Shown here one piece after another: positions 1-5,671 of a stretch of 10,899 nucleotides of DNA; the first letter of the stretch is position 1, and each line of letters begins with the position of its first letter. This DNA comes from Phycisphaerales bacterium (GTDB lineage Bacteria; Planctomycetota; Phycisphaerae; Phycisphaerales; UBA1924). Under the pieces are notes generated by a model. That model was not told the DNA's origin and did not search any database. It saw nothing but the letters and a program-made list of their open reading frames with translations. The position numbers and the translations under genes were made by a program. Where the stretch lies: positions 1 through 10,899 of the forward strand of contig JALOQT010000012.1 in the NCBI GenBank assembly GCA_025453375.1, given 5' to 3'.

Positions 1-1814
1 TCAAGGACATCCGCTTTGAGAACGGCAGCCGCACAGGCACCGGCGTCCAGACCCGCTGGGACCTCTTCGGCCTCACGGGCATTCAACCGCCGCAGAACTT
101 TGACGCCGTCGACATGGATCTGCTGCTGGACCTGGCCACCAAGCGCGGCGTCGGCCTCGGGCTTGACTCGGCGTGGCGCTCGCAGGATGGTCGCGGCTCG
201 TTCTTCGGCTACTGGCTGCCCAGCGACTCAGGCACCGACGTCCTGCAATCCGGCGAACGACGCGACCGTGCCAGCGACGGCCGCGGCATGGCCCTCTTTG
301 ACCAGCGCCTCGACCTGGACTCCAACTGGCGGCTCTTCCTGGAAGGCAGCCACATCTCCGACGAGACCTTCGTCGCCAGCTATGACCCGCTGCTGGCCGA
401 AACGCGGCGGGAGTTCCGTACGGGCGTCAACCTGCGCTACCTCAATGACAACACGAGTTTCAACCTCCGCGCCCAGGGCAACCTCAACGACTTCTCACCC
501 AACGAATATCTCCTGCAGAGCCAGGGCTTCACGACGCGCACACTGCCGGAGATCAGCTACGCACGCGTCGCCGATGACCTCTGGGCCGACTCGCCGGGGC
601 TGATCACCTGGACGCATGAATATCGCCTGGGACGCGTCGGACTGGATTTCTTCGAGCCCACTGCGTCGGACCTGGGATTCAGCAACGCCAGTCGCGCCCA
701 GCGTGCCTTCGGGCTCAATCCCAATCAGTCCTTCGCGCAGCGACTGCGTGCGGCAGGCTTCAGCGAAGCCGGCGTCAACCGGGCCGACACGCGCCAGCAG
801 CTGGCGGTCAACCTCAACGCCGGGCCGGTCAAAGTCACGCCATTTGTCGTCGGTCGGGCCACGTGGTATGACGACTCATTCACCGCGCTGGCCCCGGCAG
901 GCAAGGACGAAGACCTGCGCTGGTGGACCAGCGCAGGGGTCCGCCTCAGCACGACGATGCAGCGCGTCCTGGCCGATGCACGGTCGGACTTCCTGGACAT
1001 CAACGGTCTCCGCCACATCATCACCCCGTCGCTGACCGCCTGGACCGCCGGCACCAATCGTGCCAGCAGCACCCTGCCCACCTTTGACCCCACCGTCGAG
1101 GGCATCACCGAAGGCAGCAGCGTCGTCTTCGGAATCGACCAGACCCTTCAGACCAAACGCGGCATCGCCGACCGGCGCGGCATCGCCGAAGGCTCGATCG
1201 ATGCCGGCACCGGTCACGTCGCCGACTGGCTCAAGCTCCGCACCGAGGCCGGCTTCAGCACGCCCGACACCGACACGCGCGGGCCCATCGCGCGGTTCGT
1301 CGACGTGCGCCCGGAACTCTCCAACCCGCGCGACTTTGTCGGCGTTGATGCCGCGATGCTGCTGACCGATGCACTCACGCTGACGACCAGCAACACCTAT
1401 GACATGGACGCCGGCCAGAACAGCCGCACAACGGCGGGCGTGCAGGTCGATCACTCGCGCGACTTCCGGACGTTTGCAGAGCTGCGGTTCATCAACCCGC
1501 TGGATGCGACGTTCGTCGACCTGGGGCTGGACTATCGCCTGACCAGCAAGTACACCTTCGCCGCAGTGGCCACGCTCGACACCGAGCAAGTCGAGTTCCA
1601 GACCGTCAACGTCCGCCTGGATCGCGAGTTCCCCGATCTGACGCTCTCGGTGAAGGTTGGCTACGACGACATCACCAACGAGCTGAACACCGGCGTGCTG
1701 GTGACGCCACTGGGGCGCAACCGTCGGGCTGAGCAGCTCCGGCGCCTCGGTCGCGATCGCTTCCTCGACCCGCTGGTGCCCGTCAGCGGGCCGACGGCCG
1801 ACGCCCCGCAGTGA
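1..1814 (+). CDS. lptD: LptD-like outer-membrane LPS-assembly protein, C-terminal part (5' end outside window)
   Basis: The frame is open from base 3 to the TGA at 1812-1814, giving 603 visible residues with no need for an internal start; the true start lies to the left. The protein is built of alternating polar and hydrophobic or aromatic short strands with many Asp, Asn, Arg and Thr residues, as in a large beta-barrel. The order of phrases (RWDLFGLTG near the left edge, a LRYLNDNTSFNLRAQGNLNDF block near residues 145-165, repeated strand-turn-strand units to the end) resembles the barrel domain of LptD/OstA, which inserts lipopolysaccharide into the outer leaflet of the outer membrane together with LptE. 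The periplasmic OstA jellyroll domain expected at the N-terminus is not in the window. The last 40 residues are Arg- and Pro-rich rather than a clean terminal beta-strand, which is slightly unusual. Another large outer-membrane beta-barrel is the main alternative. The identification is from overall pattern, not a catalytic motif. Confidence 0.65.
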   Translation, partial: KDIRFENGSRTGTGVQTRWDLFGLTGIQPPQNFDAVDMDLLLDLATKRGVGLGLDSAWRSQDGRGSFFGYWLPSDSGTDVLQSGERRDRASDGRGMALFDQRLDLDSNWRLFLEGSHISDETFVASYDPLLAETRREFRTGVNLRYLNDNTSFNLRAQGNLNDFSPNEYLLQSQGFTTRTLPEISYARVADDLWADSPGLITWTHEYRLGRVGLDFFEPTASDLGFSNASRAQRAFGLNPNQSFAQRLRAAGFSEAGVNRADTRQQLAVNLNAGPVKVTPFVVGRATWYDDSFTALAPAGKDEDLRWWTSAGVRLSTTMQRVLADARSDFLDINGLRHIITPSLTAWTAGTNRASSTLPTFDPTVEGITEGSSVVFGIDQTLQTKRGIADRRGIAEGSIDAGTGHVADWLKLRTEAGFSTPDTDTRGPIARFVDVRPELSNPRDFVGVDAAMLLTDALTLTTSNTYDMDAGQNSRTTAGVQVDHSRDFRTFAELRFINPLDATFVDLGLDYRLTSKYTFAAVATLDTEQVEFQTVNVRLDREFPDLTLSVKVGYDDITNELNTGVLVTPLGRNRRAEQLRRLGRDRFLDPLVPVSGPTADAPQ

Positions 1815-1817
1815 TCG

Positions 1818-1829
1818 ATCCGTACGGAT
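1818..1829. repeat. 12-bp perfect palindrome just after the lptD-like stop
   Basis: ATCCGTACGGAT is self-complementary and starts 4 bases after the stop codon, overlapping an adjoining GATCGATC palindrome (1813-1820). There is no T-run after it, so it does not look like an intrinsic terminator. It may be chance or a protein-binding site. Confidence 0.3.
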
Positions 1830-1942
1830 GACGTTCGGACTTTGCATCGCGGCGGGGGTCTCGGGCGAATGTCTTGCGCGTCGTGCCGGTCTGGACAACA
1901 TGGGCAAGTCCGAAAAAATTTGTGAAACTCCGCACATCTTGT

Positions 1943-1960
1943 TGTTTCAGAGCCGAAACA
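1943..1960 (+). other. Small stem-loop in the 5' region of the amidase gene
   Basis: TGTTTC (1943-1948) and GAAACA (1955-1960) are perfect inverted arms around the 6-base loop AGAGCC. The hairpin sits 34 bases before the amidase start in a locally AT-richer stretch (about 1910-1980) that contrasts with the GC-rich genes around it, as expected of a promoter/leader region. I could not place convincing -35 and -10 boxes. Confidence 0.3.
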
Positions 1961-1980
1961 GGACGATGATTCGCTGAAGC

Positions 1981-1985
1981 AAGGA
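1981..1985 (+). promoter_or_regulatory. Ribosome binding site of the amidase gene
   Basis: AAGGA lies 9 bases before the ATG at 1995 and supports that start. The nearest upstream ATG (1966) is followed almost at once by a stop and is not a competitor. Confidence 0.5.
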
Positions 1986-1994
1986 TCGCTCTCT

Positions 1995-2675
1995 ATGGCC
2001 CGGACCCGCCGAGTTCGTTCGACCAACACCAACCGCGCCGCGGGCAGCCGCGCGAAGGTCGTCTGGTTGTCCCTGATGGGTGCCATGACTGCCCTTGGCG
2101 GGCTGCTGCTGGTGCTGAACCCCCGTGGTACGCCCCACGCCGGTGGCCGTTCGATGCCGGCCCTGGCCGCGACTGGCACGCAGAGCCAGCTCGAACCGAT
2201 CTTCACCAGCCTCCGCGCTCCGCTGGCCAATGGCCAGTGGCAGGCGATCATGATCCATCACAGCGACACGGGCTTCGGCTCGCAGTCGACCATCGCCCAG
2301 GCACACAAGCGCGCTGGCTTGGTCAAGATGGGCCACCACTTCCTGATCGGCAACGGCGCGGGCATGAGCGATGGCGAGATCCACGTCGGCGAACGCTGGC
2401 TCAGCCAAGAACCCGGCGCTCACGCGATCATCGACACCAACAGCGCCTGGTTCAACAAGCATGCCATCTCGATCTGCCTGATCGGCGACGGCGACCAGCA
2501 GCCCTTCACCCGCCAGCAGATGGCCCGCCTGCTCCAACTCGTCGACGCCCTCCGCACCGAGCTGAACATCCCGGCCGACCGCGTCTACCTGCAGTCGGAC
2601 GTGACCCAGAAGACGACCGACCCGGGCCGCAAGTTCCCGGTTCAGGAGTTCCGCGAGCAGTTGAGCCGCCAGTAA
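1995..2675 (+). CDS. Membrane-anchored N-acetylmuramoyl-L-alanine amidase-like protein (Amidase_2/PGRP fold)
   Basis: The 226-residue protein has an Arg-rich N-terminus, one hydrophobic segment (about 22-42) that would act as a signal anchor, a short linker, and an Amidase_2 domain from about residue 80 to the end facing the periplasm. Family features visible are IMIHHSDT with the first zinc-ligand position at H88, the GHHFLIG strand (113-119), GAHA (141-144), the CLIGD strand (161-165) and DPG (209-211), where the Asp matches the third zinc ligand of AmpD and AmiD. Enzymes of this fold cut the bond between N-acetylmuramic acid and L-alanine in peptidoglycan. The second ligand, usually His in a GHSD- or GHRD-type motif, is Gln here (LQSD, Q200), so catalytic activity is uncertain. 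The gene stands alone, 180 bases after the lptD-like gene and followed by a strong terminator. Fold assignment is firm, activity is not. Confidence 0.82.
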   Translation: MARTRRVRSTNTNRAAGSRAKVVWLSLMGAMTALGGLLLVLNPRGTPHAGGRSMPALAATGTQSQLEPIFTSLRAPLANGQWQAIMIHHSDTGFGSQSTIAQAHKRAGLVKMGHHFLIGNGAGMSDGEIHVGERWLSQEPGAHAIIDTNSAWFNKHAISICLIGDGDQQPFTRQQMARLLQLVDALRTELNIPADRVYLQSDVTQKTTDPGRKFPVQEFREQLSRQ

Positions 2676-2722
2676 ATCTGGCCGATCCGACAGGCTCTGC
2701 ACACACCCAGTCAGCGCTTTTC

Positions 2723-2751
2723 CCGCCCCGGACGCCCGGGGCGGTTTTCTT
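2723..2751 (+). terminator. Rho-independent terminator after the amidase gene
   Basis: A perfect 9-bp GC-rich stem, CCGCCCCGG (2723-2731) and CCGGGGCGG (2736-2744), encloses the tetraloop ACGC and is followed directly by TTTTCTT. It begins 48 bases past the amidase stop. This is the clearest intrinsic terminator in the window and isolates the amidase transcript from the kinase region. Confidence 0.88.
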
Positions 2752-2954
2752 ACTGCCTCGATGTCGTATCAGTTCGCGGGCCGAGAACAGGCTTTCATGC
2801 AAGCCGAGATGTCCGGATGCGTTGAAAAAACTGGTTGTGTCAGGCGTTTCTCGGAAACCACCCGGCCCGCGCCAGCGAAGGTTCAAGCAACGTGCCATTC
2901 GGCACGACGAACGACCTGACGGTTGTCGAGGAGGTGGATGCTGCCGCGCGGCGG
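2752..2954. other. Gene-free spacer between the terminator and the kinase leader
   Basis: No frame here has convincing coding character. The stretch holds one clean small hairpin, CGTGCC (2891-2896) with GGCACG (2901-2906) around ATTC. There is also a short A-run at 2824-2830 within TTGAAAAAACTGG; TTGAAA resembles a -35 element but has no matching -10 at usual spacing. Otherwise I see nothing recognisable. Confidence 0.4.
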
Positions 2955-3153
2955 TATACTCCCCGGCTCGCCAGTGGCGTCGCCCGGTTACGGGATCGCC
3001 ACTGGAACGACCAACCGCTGTGGACACAGGGACAGCCCTGGACACGCCGGAAGGGCCATGGTCGGGGTTGCCTGCCTGTCTGTCCGGCAACCCGAAAGCA
3101 AAGTGGGTGTGCCCATGTCTGTTCTCTCGCATCGTCCTGCCAACCTTCGAGGA
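2955..3153 (+). promoter_or_regulatory. Candidate promoter and structured 5' leader of the kinase gene
   Basis: TATACT (2955-2960) resembles a -10 box, but no good -35 is present at 16-18 bases. Transcription from it would begin near 2967, just ahead of a run of hairpins. The first is CCAGTGGCG (2971-2979) with CGCCACTGG (2997-3005), enclosing a nested CCCG-GTTA-CGGG (2983-2994). Next come CTGTG-GA-CACAG and CAGGG-ACAG-CCCTG (about 3018-3042). The last is GGGTTGCC (3065-3072) with GGCAACCC (3086-3093), 13-base loop, extendable by two pairs past a bulged G. The kinase ribosome binding site GAGGA (3149-3153) lies inside the palindrome GAGGATCCTC. No T-run follows any stem, so these are not intrinsic terminators. 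I compared by memory with the cobalamin, c-di-GMP, SAM, TPP, fluoride, guanidine and ZTP consensus cores and found no match. Leader status is inference. Confidence 0.35.
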
Positions 3154-3159
3154 TCCTCG

Positions 3160-4050
3160 GTGAACGTGTATCGGAAAGGTGACGTGATTGAGGGCTACCG
3201 CGTCGAGGCCGAACTGGGCCGCGGGGCGGAGTCGATCATTTACGTCGTCCAGGACCCGTCCTCCAAGGAGATCTGGGCCCTGAAGCACGTCGTCAAGGAG
3301 ACCGAGAAGGACGAACGCTTTCTGGAGCAGACCGAGGCGGAGTACGACATCGGCAGCCGGCTGAAGCACACGACCATCCGGGGGATGCACAAGCTCATCA
3401 AGAAGCGCGTCAGCATGTTCGGCGCGGTCAATGAGATGTTCCTGCTGATGGAACTGGTCGATGGCGTGAGCCTGGAGAAGCAGCCGCCGACGACGCTCGA
3501 GGGGGCATCGGGCATCTTCGAGCAGGTCGCCAAGGCGTTGGCCTATATGCACGATCGCGGCTACGTGCATGCGGATATGAAGCCGAACAACATCGTCGTC
3601 GATGGCGATGGGCAGGCCAAGGTGATCGACCTCGGCCAGAGCTGCGCGGTCAACACGGTCAAGAAGCGGATTCAAGGGACGCCGGACTACATCGCGCCGG
3701 AACAGGTGCACCGCCGCCCGATTACGGGCAAGACGGATGTGTACAACCTGGGCGCGACGATGTATTGGTGCCTGACGCGTCAGTATGTGCCCACGGCGCT
3801 GGCCAAGAGTGACAGCCTGGTGGGCAGCGTGGATGACTCGCTGATGCCCAAGCCCAAGCGGCCGATGGAGATCAACAGCCGCGTGCCGGAGATCTTCGAC
3901 AAACTGATCATGGACTGCGTCGAGGTCGAGCCGGCCCTGCGCCCGGAGATGGCTGAAGTGGCCGACCGGCTGAACCTGATCCGCGGCAAACTGCTGGCCG
4001 AGGCTGAACTGCGCAAGAGCGGCGGGTTTCGCCGGATCAGTGCGGAGTGA
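3160..4050 (+). CDS. Soluble Hanks-type serine/threonine protein kinase
   Basis: From the GTG at 3160 the product is 296 residues and almost entirely kinase domain. I prefer this start because GAGGA (3149-3153) is spaced 6 bases before it and it begins just ahead of the first kinase strand (EGYRVEAELG); an ATG at 3115 would add 15 residues but has a poorer ribosome binding site. The P-loop GRGAES is followed by K42 in WALKHV, a helix-C Glu in EAEYDIGSRL, the catalytic loop HADMKPNN (H137, D139, N144), DLG (157-159) for the metal-binding DFG, GTPDYIAPE (APE 179-181), TDVYNLGATMY and the late Arg in LRPEM. All catalytic residues are present, so it should transfer phosphate from ATP to Ser/Thr. 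HAD instead of HRD makes it a non-RD kinase, a class less dependent on activation-loop phosphorylation. There is no membrane segment or sensor domain, unlike the large planctomycete and PknB-type kinases, so it is presumably cytoplasmic. Its substrate is not indicated by the neighbours. Confidence 0.92.
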   Translation: MNVYRKGDVIEGYRVEAELGRGAESIIYVVQDPSSKEIWALKHVVKETEKDERFLEQTEAEYDIGSRLKHTTIRGMHKLIKKRVSMFGAVNEMFLLMELVDGVSLEKQPPTTLEGASGIFEQVAKALAYMHDRGYVHADMKPNNIVVDGDGQAKVIDLGQSCAVNTVKKRIQGTPDYIAPEQVHRRPITGKTDVYNLGATMYWCLTRQYVPTALAKSDSLVGSVDDSLMPKPKRPMEINSRVPEIFDKLIMDCVEVEPALRPEMAEVADRLNLIRGKLLAEAELRKSGGFRRISAE

Positions 4051-4081
4051 CGTGGGGCGTGGGGCGTGGGGCGTGAGACGT
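4051..4081. repeat. Tandem 7-bp repeat after the kinase stop
   Basis: Three exact copies of CGTGGGG (4051-4057, 4058-4064, 4065-4071) are followed by a degenerate fourth, CGTGAGA, and CGT. The array begins at the first base after the kinase stop codon. Short G-rich arrays like this can vary in copy number by slippage. Confidence 0.7.
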
Positions 4082-4091
4082 CGGAGAGACG

Positions 4092-4172
4092 CACCCTCAT
4101 CCGCCTTCGCTCGCTGCCCCCCCCAACGCTCGCTTGGCACCTTCTCCCGCGTGGCGGGAGAAGGGTGTGAGG
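4092..4172. repeat. REP-like intergenic palindromic element
   Basis: The core is a perfect 11-bp hairpin, CCTTCTCCCGC (4140-4150) and GCGGGAGAAGG (4154-4164), with loop GTG. Outer arms CCTCA (4095-4099) and TGAGG (4168-4172) bracket it. Between them are two copies of CGCTCGCT (4108-4115, 4128-4135) and a run of eight C (4117-4124). The layout CCCTCATCCG...CTTCTCCCGC...GCGGGAGAAGG is, from memory, like dispersed intergenic repeats seen in many GC-rich bacterial genomes; copies elsewhere in this genome cannot be seen from the window. No T-run follows, so termination is not its obvious role, though the stem could stabilise the kinase mRNA 3' end. The rest of the 177-base gap to the next gene shows nothing further. 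Confidence 0.65.
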
Positions 4173-4227
4173 TAGAAGAGCGTGATGCGTTTCCGCCGCT
4201 GGCTGGGGTGCTTCCTACGCTCGGCCG

Positions 4228-5511
4228 ATGCCTGACGCGATCATTTTCGATGATGGACTTGGCAAGCTCGGCGCGCTGACGGACCTTCGCGCGGCGTTTG
4301 ACCTGCGGACCGGCGCGTGGACCAGTGCCTGGCGGCTTCGTCGCTTGCTGGACCTGAATGTGCTGGGGCTGGTCACGCCTGGGGCTGGCGCGGCCGGAGA
4401 CAGCCGCGCTGCCACGCGGGCGGCGGCGCTGGCGACGGTGACCAGTGAGTATCACGCGTATGCCAAGCAGATCGCGCGGGCGGCTGATGCGTTGCTCTCG
4501 ATCCCTGCTGGGACGCTGGTGATCAATGGGCGGTGCGTGCTGCCGCCGGAGGAAATCGGCAGACTGGAACTTGGCCAGGCGCTGGTGGAGAAGGTGACGG
4601 GGCATGTCATCGCGGCGCGGTTTACCAAGGCTGAGCACTATGTCGAGTTTTTCAAGTCATTCTCCGCATCGGTTGCGCCGTGGACGATCAGCGTTGAGCG
4701 GCGGGTGATGCTCAGCAGGCCGTGGCACATTCGGACGTTTCGCGATCAGGCGTTGACGCAGGACCTGCTGGATATCGCCGCGGGCGGAGAGAGCAGCAGC
4801 GAGATTCCTGAAGGCGTGACCGTCATCGGCGATGCGCCGCTGCTGATCCGCGATGATCACGGGGCGAAGGTTTATCCGGGGGTGATCATCGATGTTGAGC
4901 ACGGGCCGGTGGTGATTGACGAGCACGCGACGGTGCGGCCCGGGGCGGTGCTGATCGGGCCGCTGTACGTCGGGCGGCATGCGACCGTGCTGGACAAGGC
5001 CCTGATCAAGTCCAACACCAGCATCGGGCCATGGTGCAAAGTTGCCGGTGAGGTCGGCGGCACGATCTTCCAGGGCTACGCCAACAAAGCGCACGACGGG
5101 CACCTAGGCGACAGCTACGTCGGCCAGTGGGCCAACCTGGGCGCGGGGACGACCAACAGCAACCTGCTCAATACCTATGGCGAGGTGACGATGCGGGCGA
5201 CGGCACAGGACTCACTTGAACGTACCGGCGAGCAGTTCATGGGGGCGATCATCGGCGATCACGTCAAGACGGCGATCTGCACGCGGATCATGACCGGTGC
5301 GACACTGCACACCGGCGCGATGATCGCGATGACAGCGGCGGTGAGTGGCAACGTGCCGCCCTTTGCGTGGTGCACAGATGAACACCCCCCTGGGACCAAG
5401 ACGTTCCGCCTCGACAAATTTCTGGACATCGCACGGACGGTGATGGGGCGGCGGAAACTGACGATGAGCGAGGCTTATGCCGCGCTGGTCGGTGCGGTGC
5501 ATGGTGGGTGA
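4228..5511 (+). CDS. GlmU-like putative sugar nucleotidyltransferase with left-handed beta-helix acyltransferase domain
   Basis: The 427-residue protein begins AIIFDD (residues 4-9) followed by LTDLRAAFDLRTG, the opening typical of the alternative GlmU family known from Bacteroidetes and Planctomycetes. It lacks the LAAGxGTRM signature of classical GlmU and GlgC pyrophosphorylases. A middle part (about 60-190) contains WTISVERR and RPWHIRTF. From about residue 195 the hexapeptide-like pattern (VTVIGDAPLLI, VYPGVIIDVE, VVIDEHATVRPGAVL, YVGRHATV, SIGPWCKV) marks a left-handed beta-helix. It leads to GEVGGTIFQGYANKAHDGH and GAGTTNSN, where H289 occupies the place of the catalytic His of GlmU acetyltransferase. 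Known family role: making UDP-N-acetylglucosamine, the precursor of peptidoglycan and LPS, in two steps; for this protein that is inferred from family. No strong ribosome binding site precedes the ATG, so the start is moderately certain. A short alpha-helical tail (about 390-427) ends the protein. Confidence 0.82.
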   Translation: MPDAIIFDDGLGKLGALTDLRAAFDLRTGAWTSAWRLRRLLDLNVLGLVTPGAGAAGDSRAATRAAALATVTSEYHAYAKQIARAADALLSIPAGTLVINGRCVLPPEEIGRLELGQALVEKVTGHVIAARFTKAEHYVEFFKSFSASVAPWTISVERRVMLSRPWHIRTFRDQALTQDLLDIAAGGESSSEIPEGVTVIGDAPLLIRDDHGAKVYPGVIIDVEHGPVVIDEHATVRPGAVLIGPLYVGRHATVLDKALIKSNTSIGPWCKVAGEVGGTIFQGYANKAHDGHLGDSYVGQWANLGAGTTNSNLLNTYGEVTMRATAQDSLERTGEQFMGAIIGDHVKTAICTRIMTGATLHTGAMIAMTAAVSGNVPPFAWCTDEHPPGTKTFRLDKFLDIARTVMGRRKLTMSEAYAALVGAVHGG

Positions 5512-5520
5512 GTTGGACTC

Positions 5521-5568
5521 ATGAAGCAGGAGAATTACTCCAGAGGCCCAGAGGGCCCGGAGTCGTAA
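5521..5568 (+). CDS. Possible 15-codon upstream reading frame (leader peptide) before polA
   Basis: ATG AAG CAG GAG at 5521 opens a frame that ends at TAA 5566-5568, giving MKQENYSRGPEGPES. A weak ribosome-binding-like GGTGAG (5507-5512) lies 8 bases before the ATG and overlaps the stop of the GlmU-like gene, which would allow translational coupling. The left arm of the inverted repeat (5537-5555) lies entirely inside this frame. A frame this short can easily be chance; I list it because of its position relative to the hairpin. Confidence 0.15.
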   Translation: MKQENYSRGPEGPES

Positions 5569-5665
5569 GTGTCAAGAATGCGACGTCGCGTAGCATGTCA
5601 CGTCGGCCGCTTCGACCGAAAGTCAAACGCTGATCGTCAATCCTCCCCCTCTGGGCCTCTGGAGT
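5537..5665. repeat. Perfect 19-bp inverted repeat enclosing the polA leader and ribosome binding site
   Basis: ACTCCAGAGGCCCAGAGGG (5537-5555) and CCCTCTGGGCCTCTGGAGT (5647-5665) are exact reverse complements, separated by 91 bases. The pairing stops abruptly on the outside; inside, three mismatched bases are followed by three more pairs. The interior holds the 10-bp palindrome GCGACGTCGC (5580-5589) and arms CGACGT/ACGTCG (5581-5586, 5600-5605). The right arm contains GGAG, the likely ribosome binding site of polA. It could be an mRNA hairpin controlling translation or a small non-autonomous mobile element; I see no convincing flanking target duplication and no coding content inside. Confidence 0.8.
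5661..5664 (+). promoter_or_regulatory. Ribosome binding site of polA, inside the inverted repeat
   Basis: GGAG is 7 bases before the TTG start at 5672. All four bases lie in the right arm of the 19-bp inverted repeat, so pairing of the arms in mRNA would hide them. Confidence 0.6.
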
Positions 5666-5671
5666 TCATAC

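Noticed and set aside
2971..3093. Leader hairpins read as intrinsic terminators or a known riboswitch
   Set aside because: No T-run follows either of the long stems, and the conserved cores of the riboswitch classes I can recall (cobalamin, c-di-GMP-I, SAM, TPP, fluoride, guanidine, ZTP) are absent.
2923..3159. N-terminal extension of the kinase from an ATG at 2923
   Set aside because: The added residues are low-quality, lie over the hairpin-rich leader, and there is a better start (GTG 3160 with GAGGA 6 bases upstream).
4140..4172. REP-like hairpin as a Rho-independent terminator for the kinase gene
   Set aside because: The 11-bp stem is followed by GTGTGAGG, not by T residues on either strand.
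2506..4638. A 710-codon open frame on the minus strand spanning the kinase and neighbouring regions
   Set aside because: It is antisense to the clearly identified kinase and GlmU-like genes, has Arg/Pro/His-rich composition typical of a shadow frame in GC-rich DNA, and crosses the terminator and spacer regions.
5537..5665. Inverted repeat as an insertion sequence
   Set aside because: The interior is only 91 bases with no transposase, and the flanks (GAATT left, TCATA right) show no target duplication; a very small non-autonomous element cannot be excluded.
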